From an uncultured Oligoflexales bacterium (lineage in GTDB: Bacteria; Bdellovibrionota_B; Oligoflexia; Oligoflexales; JAPPIL01), in assembly GCA_958296095.1 (NCBI GenBank), contig OY282434.1, positions 806,001 to 870,000 of the forward strand: DNA of 64,000 bases, given 5' to 3'. The notes below the pieces were generated by a model. It searched no databases. It was not told the DNA's origin and worked only from the letters and a program-made list of their open reading frames with translations. The position numbers and the translations under genes were made by a program. Positions 7,836 to 16,133 of this stretch are shown one piece after another; position 1 is the stretch's first letter, and every line of letters starts with the position of its first letter.

Positions 7836-10800
7836 ATGGACGATGAACAAGTTTATGGCGAAGAGTTCTACCGCTTAGATTTCTCTGAGGCAATCGAGAA
7901 CAATCTGCTCAGCGATTACAAAGTCATTGTTTTGACAATAAGGCAAGAATACGCTAGCGAAAAACTGCAAGGTGGTATTGCCAGCAGCGATCTCGCCCTC
8001 GATGACGCGGCACGGCTGGTCGGATGTTACAAAGCTCTTCGTGATCAAGGCGATGACAAATTGGGCAAAAAGCTCAAGCGAGCTGTCGGCTTCGTTAACT
8101 CGATCAAAGATTCTCTGGCTGTCAAAGCTGGTTTCAAAAGTGTTGTCGATTGTCTCGATGCACAGGAACACGATGATTTTACTTGCCAGACCGAACACAT
8201 CGATGGCTCGTTCAACTCTATCGATCGCCACAAGCTTCTCGAATGGTTAGAGGCCGATGCAGGTAGCGATGATGAACACGGTGAAATATGCCGTATATTA
8301 ATGAATGCAAAATGCCTGACCGAAGGTATCGATGTGCCGAGTCTCGATGCGATTTTGTTTTTGCAACCACGCAAATCGCAGGTCGATGTCGTGCAAGCTG
8401 TTGGTCGGGTCATGCGCAAGCAAGAAGGCAAGGAGTATGGTTATGTTATTCTGCCTGTCGTTATTCCTGCAGGTAGCGATCCAGTCAAAGCCCTTAACGA
8501 CAACGAGACCTACAAGGTCGTCTGGCAGGTGCTCAATGCTTTACGTTCGCATGATAATAAATTCGATATTCACATCAACAACCTGCATCTCAATAAAAAT
8601 AAATCCGATCGCATCAAGGTTATCGGCGTTGGCTATGACGGAAATAGCGAGCAAGCTTCGCAACCGAGCACCAAAGAAGTCGAAGAACGTTGGCACTTCA
8701 ATATTAATGACTTGAGCGAGAAGGTATTCGCCAAAGTTGTCGAGAAGTGCGGCGATCGACTTTATGAAGAAAAGATGGCGAAACGAATTGCTGACATTAC
8801 CGCGACGGTGTCTGCACGTATCGATGCTTTAATCAAGACCAACCAGGCGATTGAGAGGAAGTTTGACGACTATCTACAGGGATTACATGCTTCGATCAAC
8901 AAAGATATTAATGTTGATGATGCCAAGCAAATGCTTACCCAGCATCTGGTTACCAAACGAGCGTTCGATGCCATCTTCAAAGATCATACCTTCTCGGCTA
9001 GCAATCGAGTATCACGGGCAATGGAAAAAGTGCTCGCCAGTCTTGACAGATATGGTTTCAGCAATGAGCTGAAGGACTGTGAAAAATTTTATCAAAAGAT
9101 TAGCAACCGCCTTGAAGAGATTGATAACAGTCAAGGTCGTCAAGAAATCATCAGAGACCTGTATGGAAATTTTCTCAAAAAAGCTTTCCCGAAAATGTCG
9201 GAACGGCTCGGTATTGCCTACACACCGATCGAAATTGTCGATTTCATTCTCCATTCAGTTGAACATCTATTGCACAAAGAATTCAACAAGGGGCTTACTG
9301 ACAAAGGTGTGCATATTATTGACGCATTTGTTGGCACTGGTTCTTTTCTTGTGCGTCTACTGGAAATTGAGGGGCTAATCGCTGATCAAGATCTCAAACG
9401 AAAATATCAGCACGAGATACATGCCAATGACATACTTCTGCTCCCCTACTATATAACCTCTGTTAACATAGAAAATGCCTTTCAAGCTCGCGCTAACCAC
9501 TACCTGCCATTTGACAATATCGTCTTAACCGATACCTTTGTTGCCGAAAAAGAAGCACAAGCAAACAACCTCGATATAAACAACCCTTTCTGGGAAAACT
9601 TTCAGAGTAGACATCAGCAAAATGCCACTAATATCAACGTTATTGTCGTCAATCCGCCTTACTCAGTCGGACAAAAAAGCGCAAACGATGCCAACAAAAA
9701 TACCGGTCATCCAATACTCGAAGCACGAGTGCAAAGCACCTATATGTCCAGAACCGAAGCCGCGCTAAAAAAAGGCTTGCTAGATTCCTATGTCAAGGCA
9801 ATCCGCTGGGCGAGTGATCGTATCGGTGAAAAAGGCGGTATTATCGGCTTTGTCAGCAATGCTTCATTGCTCAACGAACGTAGCATGCAGGGTCTGCGGC
9901 GGTGTCTGGTCGATGAATTCAGCTCTATCTATACGTTTAATTTGCGTGGCAACCAACGCACGCGTGGAGATTTATGGTTCAAAGAAGGTGGGCTAATTTT
10001 TGATAAAACAGGGAAATTACCGATAGCCATCACCTTTCTTATCAAAAATCCTGATACCAGTAACAAGCAAGCAAAAATCCACTACCACGACATCGGTGAT
10101 TACCTCAGCCGTGAGCAAAAATTTGCTAAGATCGAGGACTATAGCTCGGTAGAAAAAATTCCCTGGCAACCTATCACGCCCGATAAACACGGCGATTGGC
10201 TCAACCAACGTGACGATAGCTATGCACAGTATCCGGTGCTCGGTAATAAGAAGGGGATTGGCGGTATATTTCAGCTGTATAGCCTTGGTGTTGTTACCAA
10301 CCGGGACAGTTGGGCCTATAACTATGACCGAGAGAGCCTAGCTACAAATATGCAAAGCATGATCAACATCTATAACCAAGAATTGGAACAGCTTGCTGGT
10401 CGGGAATTGACCGCAAAAAATATCGATCAACATATTGAGCGTGATCCGACCAAAATCAGCTGGACACACAATGTAAAAAATTCCCTGATGCGCGGACGTG
10501 TCGGCGAATTCGATATGCAAAAAATAAAAGTTTCCAGCTACCGACCGTTCAGCAAAAAATATCTCTACTACTGCAAAATGTTCAATGAACGCCACTACCA
10601 AACCCCGCGTATACCCCACACCACCGATAATCGCTGGCTATGTGTCAATAGCCCGGGCGCAAAGGGGTTCAGCGTTCTGATGACTGATACACTACCCTGC
10701 CTACACTTTATCCCCGACGGTGCACAATGTTTTCCCCGCTTCTACCTCGTTGATGGCAAGCCACAGGAAACGATCACCGACATCGACCTGAAGCAATGGC

Positions 10801-11417
10801 AAGCCCACTACGATGACAGGCAGATCAGCAAGGAGCGGATATTTTACTATATCTATGGTCTGCTGCATGCCGAGGATTACCGAGCCAAATATCAACACAA
10901 CCTGACCAAGGAATTGCCGCGCATTCCGTTCGCCAAAGATTTCCAAGCTTTTAGCGACATCGGTCGCAAACTGTCCGATCTGCATGTCGGTTACGAATCA
11001 CAAACCCCAGCTTGGGGGTGCAAGATTCTTTACCGAGGGCAACCGACTCGTATCAAAGATATTCCCGTCGAAGCATTACGGGTTACCAAAATGAAAATTG
11101 CTAAAGACCAGCACACTATTACCTACAACGACGACATTACGGTAAGCGCTATCCCTGACGCGGCTTGGCAATACCAAGTCAATGGCTATGCTCCCGTCAA
11201 ATGGGTAGTCGAACGCTATCGGCACAAGATAGACAAGAAAACCGAAATACTCGATGACCCCAATGCCTACAGCGACGATCCACGCTATATTTTGCGTTTG
11301 TTGCTCAGCGTAATCACCGTCGGCATGGAAACGATACGGTTGGTGAAAGAGCTACCCAAGGCAATTACGCAAACCAGTCAACCATATCAGGATGATGGAC
11401 GCGCCAGTGGTTTATGA
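7836..11417 (+). CDS. Type ISP restriction-modification enzyme, C-terminal part (helicase + N6-adenine methylase + target recognition)
   Basis: This piece is in the same frame as the preceding one and carries the second RecA-like helicase domain (LTEGIDVPSLDAILFL, QAVGRVMRK), a coupling region, and a gamma-class DNA methylase. Methylase motif I is DAFVGTGSF near residue 500 and motif IV is NPPY in VIVVNPPYSVG. The C-terminal third fits the target-recognition region of type ISP enzymes (YRPFSKKYLYY, RIPH). Joined, the two pieces give about 1580 residues, the size of LlaGI/LlaBIII-type enzymes that cut, move on and methylate DNA as one chain. The ATG at 7836 lacks a clear Shine-Dalgarno sequence, so separate expression of this half is doubtful. 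The system is probably inactive unless the TGA is read through. Confidence 0.85.
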   Translation: MDDEQVYGEEFYRLDFSEAIENNLLSDYKVIVLTIRQEYASEKLQGGIASSDLALDDAARLVGCYKALRDQGDDKLGKKLKRAVGFVNSIKDSLAVKAGFKSVVDCLDAQEHDDFTCQTEHIDGSFNSIDRHKLLEWLEADAGSDDEHGEICRILMNAKCLTEGIDVPSLDAILFLQPRKSQVDVVQAVGRVMRKQEGKEYGYVILPVVIPAGSDPVKALNDNETYKVVWQVLNALRSHDNKFDIHINNLHLNKNKSDRIKVIGVGYDGNSEQASQPSTKEVEERWHFNINDLSEKVFAKVVEKCGDRLYEEKMAKRIADITATVSARIDALIKTNQAIERKFDDYLQGLHASINKDINVDDAKQMLTQHLVTKRAFDAIFKDHTFSASNRVSRAMEKVLASLDRYGFSNELKDCEKFYQKISNRLEEIDNSQGRQEIIRDLYGNFLKKAFPKMSERLGIAYTPIEIVDFILHSVEHLLHKEFNKGLTDKGVHIIDAFVGTGSFLVRLLEIEGLIADQDLKRKYQHEIHANDILLLPYYITSVNIENAFQARANHYLPFDNIVLTDTFVAEKEAQANNLDINNPFWENFQSRHQQNATNINVIVVNPPYSVGQKSANDANKNTGHPILEARVQSTYMSRTEAALKKGLLDSYVKAIRWASDRIGEKGGIIGFVSNASLLNERSMQGLRRCLVDEFSSIYTFNLRGNQRTRGDLWFKEGGLIFDKTGKLPIAITFLIKNPDTSNKQAKIHYHDIGDYLSREQKFAKIEDYSSVEKIPWQPITPDKHGDWLNQRDDSYAQYPVLGNKKGIGGIFQLYSLGVVTNRDSWAYNYDRESLATNMQSMINIYNQELEQLAGRELTAKNIDQHIERDPTKISWTHNVKNSLMRGRVGEFDMQKIKVSSYRPFSKKYLYYCKMFNERHYQTPRIPHTTDNRWLCVNSPGAKGFSVLMTDTLPCLHFIPDGAQCFPRFYLVDGKPQETITDIDLKQWQAHYDDRQISKERIFYYIYGLLHAEDYRAKYQHNLTKELPRIPFAKDFQAFSDIGRKLSDLHVGYESQTPAWGCKILYRGQPTRIKDIPVEALRVTKMKIAKDQHTITYNDDITVSAIPDAAWQYQVNGYAPVKWVVERYRHKIDKKTEILDDPNAYSDDPRYILRLLLSVITVGMETIRLVKELPKAITQTSQPYQDDGRASGL

Positions 11418-11432
11418 ATTCGCTGTGGATAA

Positions 11433-11453
11433 CCTCGTGAAATGGAGCGTATC
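11433..11453. repeat. Attachment-like repeat, distal copy of tRNA-Ala 3' end
   Basis: CCTCGTGAAATGGAGC plus xTATC matches 20 of 21 bases at 13723-13743, where the sequence is the 3' end of a tRNA-Ala gene and its flank. Same orientation, 2.3 kb apart. This is the arrangement left by an integrative element that used the tRNA gene as its attachment site. Confidence 0.65.
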
Positions 11454-11542
11454 CATTGAGCTACAGAATCTGTGTCCAATCATAAATTATCACAGCAGGG
11501 CAAAGGCTGGCATCACTGTGGCTATCCCATCTATTGGTACAC

Positions 11543-11848
11543 TTAGCCGGTTAAATCCAACGTGTTGCCCTTGCCATAAGTAGCAGTTGGAGTGACCGTT
11601 ACCTTACTGTAAAAATCCCTAACCAGAGCGTAAGCATCTTCAAGAGCAATTGCGAGACCGCATTCACCTGCCAACTCGGTAAATTTTGCCTGCCAAGCTG
11701 TAGGTGGTGCAGGCAAATCTCGCGGTAGTGGGTGTCTCTTGTAGGTATCGAAAGTTATACGCAATGTTTCAACTCCTTCTGATTTTGAGATTAAACATAT
11801 GTGATGCTGTATCGCTTGACGCAAGGCAGCTGGAGTTTTGTATTTCAC
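11543..11848 (-). pseudogene. AbiEii-like toxin with its nucleotidyltransferase core deleted
   Basis: AbiEii toxins are nucleotidyltransferases of about 280-300 residues. Here 101 residues join what looks like the family's N-terminus (KYKTPAALRQAIQ) directly to its C-terminal end (HPLPRDLPAPPTAWQAKFTELAGECGL in two steps, then EDAYALVRDFY). The GS-x10-DxD catalytic part and the lysine-bearing region in between are gone. The start overlaps the end of the antitoxin gene by four bases, the usual abiEi-abiEii coupling. The product cannot be a working toxin; it might still fold as a small antitoxin-binding remnant. Confidence 0.7.
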
Positions 11849-12423
11849 CTATGCTTAGCCAATAAATCTAGTATGCCATGCTTTTTTAGTTTGTGCTTAG
11901 GACACAAGCCACTTTCAACGCTTTCTTTTATTGCCTGATGAATAAACTCATCGGGAATGTGATCTGACAAAATAACATCGCGCAAAGTTCTGACTGGTGT
12001 TGTAACTCTGTAGCTGTCTATCATATGCCAATCGTCTGGCTCAAGCTTGCCCCTGCGAAGAGTGAGAATTTTGGGTATCTGGGAATTGCGGCGAAAGGTA
12101 GGCGGTACTGTCATAGTGATCTTGGACGGGTTTAAATCGGTGAGATCGTAAATAGCAAGTGCTGTCTCATGTGAAAACACACCCTGAGGCTCACCACTTC
12201 TATTGCAAGACCAAAGAGACCAAAGTGTGTATTCTGATGAATCCTCATACGGAAACTGTTTCAGACGATACACACCCCGAATCTCCCTTTCCCAGTAGCC
12301 CCTCTCTACGTAGTGGCGATGGTTACGATCATCGAACCCCGCTTGCCTGGCTTGTTGGGTGGTAAACAACCCTTGTTGCTCTAGGGCTACCTGATATAAC
12401 AAACTGGACTTGTCGATTCTCAT
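11845..12423 (-). CDS. AbiEi family antitoxin / transcriptional repressor
   Basis: The 192-aa product begins with the AbiEi-type winged helix (LFTTQQARQAGFDDRNHRHYVERG split by turns, then YWEREIRGVYRL) and carries the C-terminal antitoxin domain (FSHETALAIYDLTDLNP, TPVRTLRDVI). AbiEi proteins repress their own operon and counter the AbiEii toxin. I chose ATG 12423 over a TTG six bases upstream because GGGGA lies at proper distance. A perfect 17-bp inverted repeat sits just upstream, overlapping the promoter. The gene seems intact although its toxin partner is gutted. Confidence 0.8.
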   Translation of the reverse strand: MRIDKSSLLYQVALEQQGLFTTQQARQAGFDDRNHRHYVERGYWEREIRGVYRLKQFPYEDSSEYTLWSLWSCNRSGEPQGVFSHETALAIYDLTDLNPSKITMTVPPTFRRNSQIPKILTLRRGKLEPDDWHMIDSYRVTTPVRTLRDVILSDHIPDEFIHQAIKESVESGLCPKHKLKKHGILDLLAKHR

Positions 12424-12434
12424 GCACAATCCCC

Positions 12435-12451
12435 ATACCCTATATGGGTAT
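12435..12451. promoter_or_regulatory. Candidate AbiEi operator (perfect inverted repeat)
   Basis: ATACCC-TATAT-GGGTAT is a perfect palindrome 11 bases upstream of the abiEi start and touches the -10 box. AbiEi repressors bind inverted repeats in their own promoter, so this is the likely autoregulatory site. Confidence 0.65.
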
Positions 12452-12479
12452 TATGCAGTAAAGCCCTGACTCTTGTCAA
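12450..12479 (-). promoter_or_regulatory. abiEi promoter
   Basis: On the minus strand TTGACA (complement of 12474-12479) and CATAAT (complement of 12450-12455) are 18 bases apart. The promoter lies inside the last codons of the upstream gene (12451-12783), so abiE can be expressed separately from it. Confidence 0.6.
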
Positions 12480-12783
12480 CACTGTTGCGGGGCTGTTTAG
12501 GTTTTAGCTTCGGAGGTGCTCCCAATATTTGAGCATAACCTGTTGATAAAAAATGGTAATCATATTGAGATCTTTCACTCTTCCAAACTGAATCTCTTAC
12601 ATCTTCCCAGACAACAGCTTCCTGCAATAATTTTGGTAGAAGAAAAGACTCTCTGTATGCTGTCCCCTTCAGCTCTTTGTCTAAAAATATCTTTACTTCA
12701 CCAAGCTTAGCCGAACCATGTGAACTCTTTGCGAGCTCCTCAACTAAACCGTTGAATCGTGCATCAAGTGATCTTGGAGACAA
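12451..12783 (-). CDS. Unknown protein, coupled to the gene before it
   Basis: This 110-aa frame starts with TTG at 12783, directly after the TGA of the previous gene and in the same frame; GGAGG five bases upstream supports a true restart. The protein has a basic tail (KLKPKQPRNS) and no recognised domain. The zero-base spacing suggests the two products act together or that a 270-aa protein was split by a nonsense codon. It sits between abiE and the tRNA inside the candidate island, a place typical of defence or toxin-antitoxin genes, but I see no motif proving that. Confidence 0.55.
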   Translation of the reverse strand: MSPRSLDARFNGLVEELAKSSHGSAKLGEVKIFLDKELKGTAYRESFLLPKLLQEAVVWEDVRDSVWKSERSQYDYHFLSTGYAQILGAPPKLKPKQPRNSVDKSQGFTA

Positions 12784-13263
12784 TCAATCCTCCAGAGGCA
12801 TTTGTTCTTCTTTGCTCAGTGATGATGGTCGCAACTTACGTCTTGGCGAACGAACAACGATCTTGGCTGGAATCCTACCGCGGATGTTGACGATTAGCTT
12901 AGCCATCTTTGACATCGGTTTTTTTACGCTTTCAGGCAATTCTTGCTCCCTTGTTTCAATGATGGATTGCATAGCATCGACAGCATGTAACAGCGTGCTC
13001 ATATCAAGCTGCACAGTAGCTTGAGCATTCTGTAGGTCGTGTAGTAGCTTGAGTATGTGTTCGAGCTTGCTTTTGCGCATTAGAACCATCTCGTTACGCC
13101 CAAACTTGGAGTCTCTGAAGACCTTCACCAAGTTAGGGTTCTTCCGCCAAGTATCTGCAATCTTCTCAACATTGGTAGTACGAGCTGTTGCCCAACGTCC
13201 CTGCTCAAACTCCAAACTTGGCAGAGTTGCGGGCGAAACCCCTTTCTTTGCTGCAACGGCCAT
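12784..13263 (-). CDS. Unknown protein, first gene of a coupled pair
   Basis: ATG 13263 has AGGAGGAG just upstream. The 159-aa product starts with a Ser/Pro-containing segment, then FEQGRWATARTTNVEKIADTW in two steps, a Lys-rich central helix and a helical region (HILKLLHDLQNAQATVQ). It ends basic (RSPRRKLRPS). No family is recognised. Upstream lie three repeats of a 12-mer, two repeats of TATTTTCTGG-type sequence and a 16-bp palindrome, so the gene is probably tightly controlled, perhaps by its own product. Confidence 0.55.
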   Translation of the reverse strand: MAVAAKKGVSPATLPSLEFEQGRWATARTTNVEKIADTWRKNPNLVKVFRDSKFGRNEMVLMRKSKLEHILKLLHDLQNAQATVQLDMSTLLHAVDAMQSIIETREQELPESVKKPMSKMAKLIVNIRGRIPAKIVVRSPRRKLRPSSLSKEEQMPLED

Positions 13264-13280
13264 AATCTCCTCCTATTCAT

Positions 13281-13311
13281 CATACTTACAACCATACTTA
13301 CAACCATACTT
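13281..13311. promoter_or_regulatory. Tandem 12-mer upstream of the coupled pair
   Basis: CATACTTACAAC occurs twice in direct succession and a third time as CATACTT. The array ends 18 bases before the start codon at 13263. Possible repressor sites. Confidence 0.45.
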
Positions 13312-13342
13312 GCTATCGGAGAAATTCACAAGATAATTTACA

Positions 13343-13397
13343 TATTTTCTGGAAAAATATTGTATTTTCTGGGAAAAATACTAGCAGTATACTGCTA
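13343..13397. promoter_or_regulatory. Operator-like direct repeats and 16-bp palindrome
   Basis: TATTTTCTGGAAAAATA at 13343-13359 is repeated with one extra G at 13363-13380. Immediately next is the perfect palindrome TAGCAGTATACTGCTA at 13382-13397. The cluster lies between the coupled pair and an HTH remnant on the other strand. Confidence 0.5.
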
Positions 13398-13448
13398 CCG
13401 CCCTATAACAGTTGCTGGTTTCTCCGTAAGTGAATGTCCGTTACATGA

Positions 13449-13685
13449 CATCGCCTTGAACGATATTCGCCAAGCAGCGGAAAATTTAAATCTTGGGATT
13501 TTTTCGGCAAGAAGGCTGGTGGCCTGAAGGGGCGGCAAGAGAGGCAGCGAGAGATAGTGCTGCGTATGCTGGAGAACGGCATGAGTGTTGCGGAAATTTG
13601 CCGCATAACGAAGCTCAGTCGCAATGCAGTGAATAGGCTAGAGCGAGAAAACAGCGAGCCTCGCGGAGCGAAGAAGCAGGCCTGA
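13449..13685 (+). pseudogene. Helix-turn-helix tail remnant
   Basis: The frame is open after a stop at 13446 but has no early start codon. It reads GRQERQREIVLRMLENGMS followed by VAEICRITKLSRNAVNRLE, a clear helix-turn-helix of the kind found at the C-terminus of resolvases or regulators, and then a basic tail. It ends 47 bases before the tRNA 3' end. It is probably what is left of a recombinase or regulator of the island. Confidence 0.5.
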
Positions 13686-13722
13686 GTTGGCTAGCCTACC
13701 CGCAAATTTTAGGCACGGTCAG

Positions 13723-13743
13723 CCTCGTGAAATGGAGCATATC
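13723..13743. repeat. Attachment-like repeat, tRNA-proximal copy
   Basis: The partner of 11433-11453 (20 of 21 bases). It covers the last 11 bases of the tRNA-Ala gene and 10 bases of flank. The pair encloses the abiE genes, the coupled pair and the HTH remnant. Confidence 0.65.
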
Positions 13744-13805
13744 GGAGTCGAACCGATGACCTCTGCAATGCCATCGCAGCGCTCTACCAGCTGAGCTAAT
13801 GCCCC
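13733..13805 (-). tRNA. tRNA-Ala (anticodon GGC)
   Basis: On the minus strand the acceptor GGGGCAT pairs with ATGCTCC and includes the G3-U70 pair that marks alanine tRNAs. The D arm is GCTCAGCTGGTAGAGC, the anticodon arm CTGCG-ATGGCAT-TGCAG with anticodon GGC, and the T arm TCGGTTCGACTCCGA. CCA is not encoded. Length 73. Confidence 0.95.
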
Positions 13806-13814
13806 TGTGTATCT

Positions 13815-14786
13815 CTAAATTCCATCACGAAAGAGTTTCAAAAACTTTGAATCCGATGATAGCAGTAGGTTCGAGCGTTTCGTCAGTGTTTTTTTGTAAG
13901 CCTCGAGAGTGCGAGAAAATTCGTAAAACTCAGGGTCTTGACCTAGTTTTTTGGCGTAGATGTCAATTGCTTGTCCCTCGGCTTCACCCATAATTATCTC
14001 GCTGCGACGTAAGGCATCGGATTCGATGGCTTTCAAGTCTTTGTTAATTTTACCTGTAATTTTTGCACTTTCCCCCTTACCGATGGACTTTATTTTTTCC
14101 GCAATGCGCAAGCGTTCGGAAATCATGCGTTGATAGACCTTCTCTTGCACGCTCTCGACGTAAGCAATGCGGCGCAGTTGCACGTCTACCAATTCAATGC
14201 CGAAGACCTTTAGCTCCTCTTGTGCACGCTTGATAATGATGCGGCTAAGCTCTTCGCGACCAACCTCAATCGCTTCGATCTCGCCCATAATCTCTTCGTC
14301 GATGTTTTCAGTGCCTGCTTCTTCCCGCTGTTTTTGCTCGGCACTTTGTTTGATACGATCTTCAAGAATTTGGTTGTCGTTGCGCACCGACTCAACGAGG
14401 TTGTGACTGGAGATAGTGTCACGGGTGATTCCGTCTATAATACCGTTGAGTTTATTCTGCGCCCCGTACTCGTTGATAACAACCCGTGCATATTTAGCAG
14501 CATCGGAGATTTTCCAGCGTGCGGTAGTATCGACAAGAATATATTTCTTGTCCTTGGTGGGTATCTGTTCAGGATCGCCGTCCCAGGTCAGCAAGCGCTT
14601 TTCGTAGAAACGCACATCCTGAATAAAGGGCAGTTTCCAGTGCAAGCCCGACGCGGTAATGGGCTCACTGACGATGCGGCCGAATTGCACGATCAACGCT
14701 TGATGCTCCTCCCGCACACGATAACTGGCACTATAGACAACAATTACCGCTAGCAGGGCAGCGATAAGATAGACACTACTCTTCAC
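13815..14786 (-). CDS. hflC: HflC, subunit of the HflKC membrane protease modulator
   Basis: HflC is an SPFH/prohibitin-family protein that with HflK forms a large periplasmic cage controlling FtsH. The 323-aa product has an N-terminal membrane anchor (SSVYLIAALLAVIVVY), the SPFH domain from about residue 20 (REEHQALIVQFG) and a long coiled-coil with KITGKINKDLKAIESDA-like residues. I chose the GTG at 14786, which has AAGGAG eight bases upstream and overlaps the hflK stop; a longer frame to 14861 would run into hflK. An insertion EQKQREEAGTENIDEEIMG in the middle seems longer than usual for the family. Confidence 0.9.
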   Translation of the reverse strand: MKSSVYLIAALLAVIVVYSASYRVREEHQALIVQFGRIVSEPITASGLHWKLPFIQDVRFYEKRLLTWDGDPEQIPTKDKKYILVDTTARWKISDAAKYARVVINEYGAQNKLNGIIDGITRDTISSHNLVESVRNDNQILEDRIKQSAEQKQREEAGTENIDEEIMGEIEAIEVGREELSRIIIKRAQEELKVFGIELVDVQLRRIAYVESVQEKVYQRMISERLRIAEKIKSIGKGESAKITGKINKDLKAIESDALRRSEIIMGEAEGQAIDIYAKKLGQDPEFYEFSRTLEAYKKTLTKRSNLLLSSDSKFLKLFRDGI

Positions 14787-15903
14787 GGCGGTGCTCCTTT
14801 TTACCATCTCCAATAAAATCTTGCAGCATATCAGGTTTGTGATAAAGCGGGATAATGCCATTCAAGTCGCTGTCGACGACGGTAATCTGTGACAGCGAGG
14901 TCATGACATCCTCGACAGTTTCAAGATAGAGGCGTTTCTTGGTGACCTCGGGTGATTTACGATATGAGGCATAGACCGAAGCAAAACGCTGCGACTCACC
15001 CCGTGCCTTGTTCAAAATCGAAACCGCATAGCCCTGTGCATCGGCGATCTGCTTTTCCGCCTTACCGCGAGCTTCAGGGATGATGCGGTTATATTCTTTT
15101 TCGGCGTTGTTAATTGTTTCTTCTTGCTCCTGTTTGGCAACGTTAACCTCGTTGAAGGCGGGCTTTACTTCGTCAGGTGGGTTAACGTCTTGGAGCTTAA
15201 GGGTCACGATGGTGACACCCAGCTCGTATTTGTCAATTAGCTCTTGGGTAAGATCTTTCGCTTCAACGGCAATGGCAATACGATCGGTGGTCAAGACGCT
15301 GCTTACCGAGCGGTTGCCAACGACGCGGCGCATGATCGACAAGGACAGGTCATTGACGTTGCGCACAGGATCTCTGGCACTGAACAAGAACAGGCGCGGG
15401 TCGCTGACACGGTATTCAATCTTCCACTCAACATTGGCAACGTTGAGGTCGCCTGTCAGCATGATGCTTTCCTCGTTGATCTTGTCTTTCGAGGTGCGGG
15501 TGATGCGTCGCTCCATGGCGCGCTCACGGTAACCAAAACTCATCGGCTGACTGCTGATAGGCACTTTGACGATGTCATCGACACCGAAGGGAATTTTGAA
15601 GTGCAGCCCGTTGTCAACCGTTCTCACATACTCGCCGAAACGGGTGACTACCCCGCGCTCGTGTGGTTGCACGGTGTAGAAAGATGAGAAAGCCCCGTAG
15701 CCAACGAGAATGAAAAGAATTACCACCAGCACTGACATAAAACTGCCGTTGCGTCCGCCGCCTGATGCTCGTCCATTGGGCATGCGACGACCGCCGCCTA
15801 CCCTGCCGAAGCCCATTTCGTTCAGGAAGTTGTTGATTTCATCGAGAATTCTGTCACCAGGACCGCGGTGACGATTGATGGGGCGGACGTTATCATCGTC
15901 CAT
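14776..15903 (-). CDS. hflK: HflK, subunit of the HflKC membrane protease modulator
   Basis: The 375-aa product has a Gly-rich cytoplasmic N-terminus, a transmembrane segment near residues 56-76 (SVLVVILFILVGYGAFSS), then the SPFH core (VQPHERGVVTRFGEYV) with LQDVNPPDEVKPAFNEVN, a hallmark of HflK. ATG 15903 follows AAGGAGG with seven bases spacing. hflC follows with an 11-base overlap, so they form one transcript. The preceding 230 bases (15904-16133) contain only a short direct repeat, GCTACGTGCAGGC. Confidence 0.93.
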   Translation of the reverse strand: MDDDNVRPINRHRGPGDRILDEINNFLNEMGFGRVGGGRRMPNGRASGGGRNGSFMSVLVVILFILVGYGAFSSFYTVQPHERGVVTRFGEYVRTVDNGLHFKIPFGVDDIVKVPISSQPMSFGYRERAMERRITRTSKDKINEESIMLTGDLNVANVEWKIEYRVSDPRLFLFSARDPVRNVNDLSLSIMRRVVGNRSVSSVLTTDRIAIAVEAKDLTQELIDKYELGVTIVTLKLQDVNPPDEVKPAFNEVNVAKQEQEETINNAEKEYNRIIPEARGKAEKQIADAQGYAVSILNKARGESQRFASVYASYRKSPEVTKKRLYLETVEDVMTSLSQITVVDSDLNGIIPLYHKPDMLQDFIGDGKKEHRREE

Positions 15904-16133
15904 ATATGGCCTCCTTGCGCAGTGAAACTTCTCGACCGCTACGTGCAGGCGAGCGTTTCGTTAAAACAAGGGTGGGCAAGTTTGGCAAGCTTCAATTGCT
16001 CGATTGCACCTGCTACGTGCAGGCAAGCTTGTCGGCGTTGAAGGCACACATAGGAGTGATCACTGCAAGTCCAGCAGGTTAGCATAGACCTAGGGAGAGC
16101 CAGTGCAGGTAGCAAAGAGTGCATTCCTGCGGT

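Noticed and set aside
7803..13000. Possible recoding of TGA as a sense codon (two in-frame TGA codons at 7803 and 12784)
   Set aside because: Conserved genes in the window end in TGA, including overlapping ATGA junctions (55563-55566), and the second case has its own ribosome site after the TGA.
14220..14753. Plus-strand frames over hflC/hflK (also 15244-15687) and over the oxygenase gene (3682-4248)
   Set aside because: They are shadows of well-supported genes on the other strand.
15939..16124. A 61-codon minus-strand frame between the TPR lipoprotein and hflK
   Set aside because: No ribosome site, no recognisable protein and unlike its neighbours in composition.
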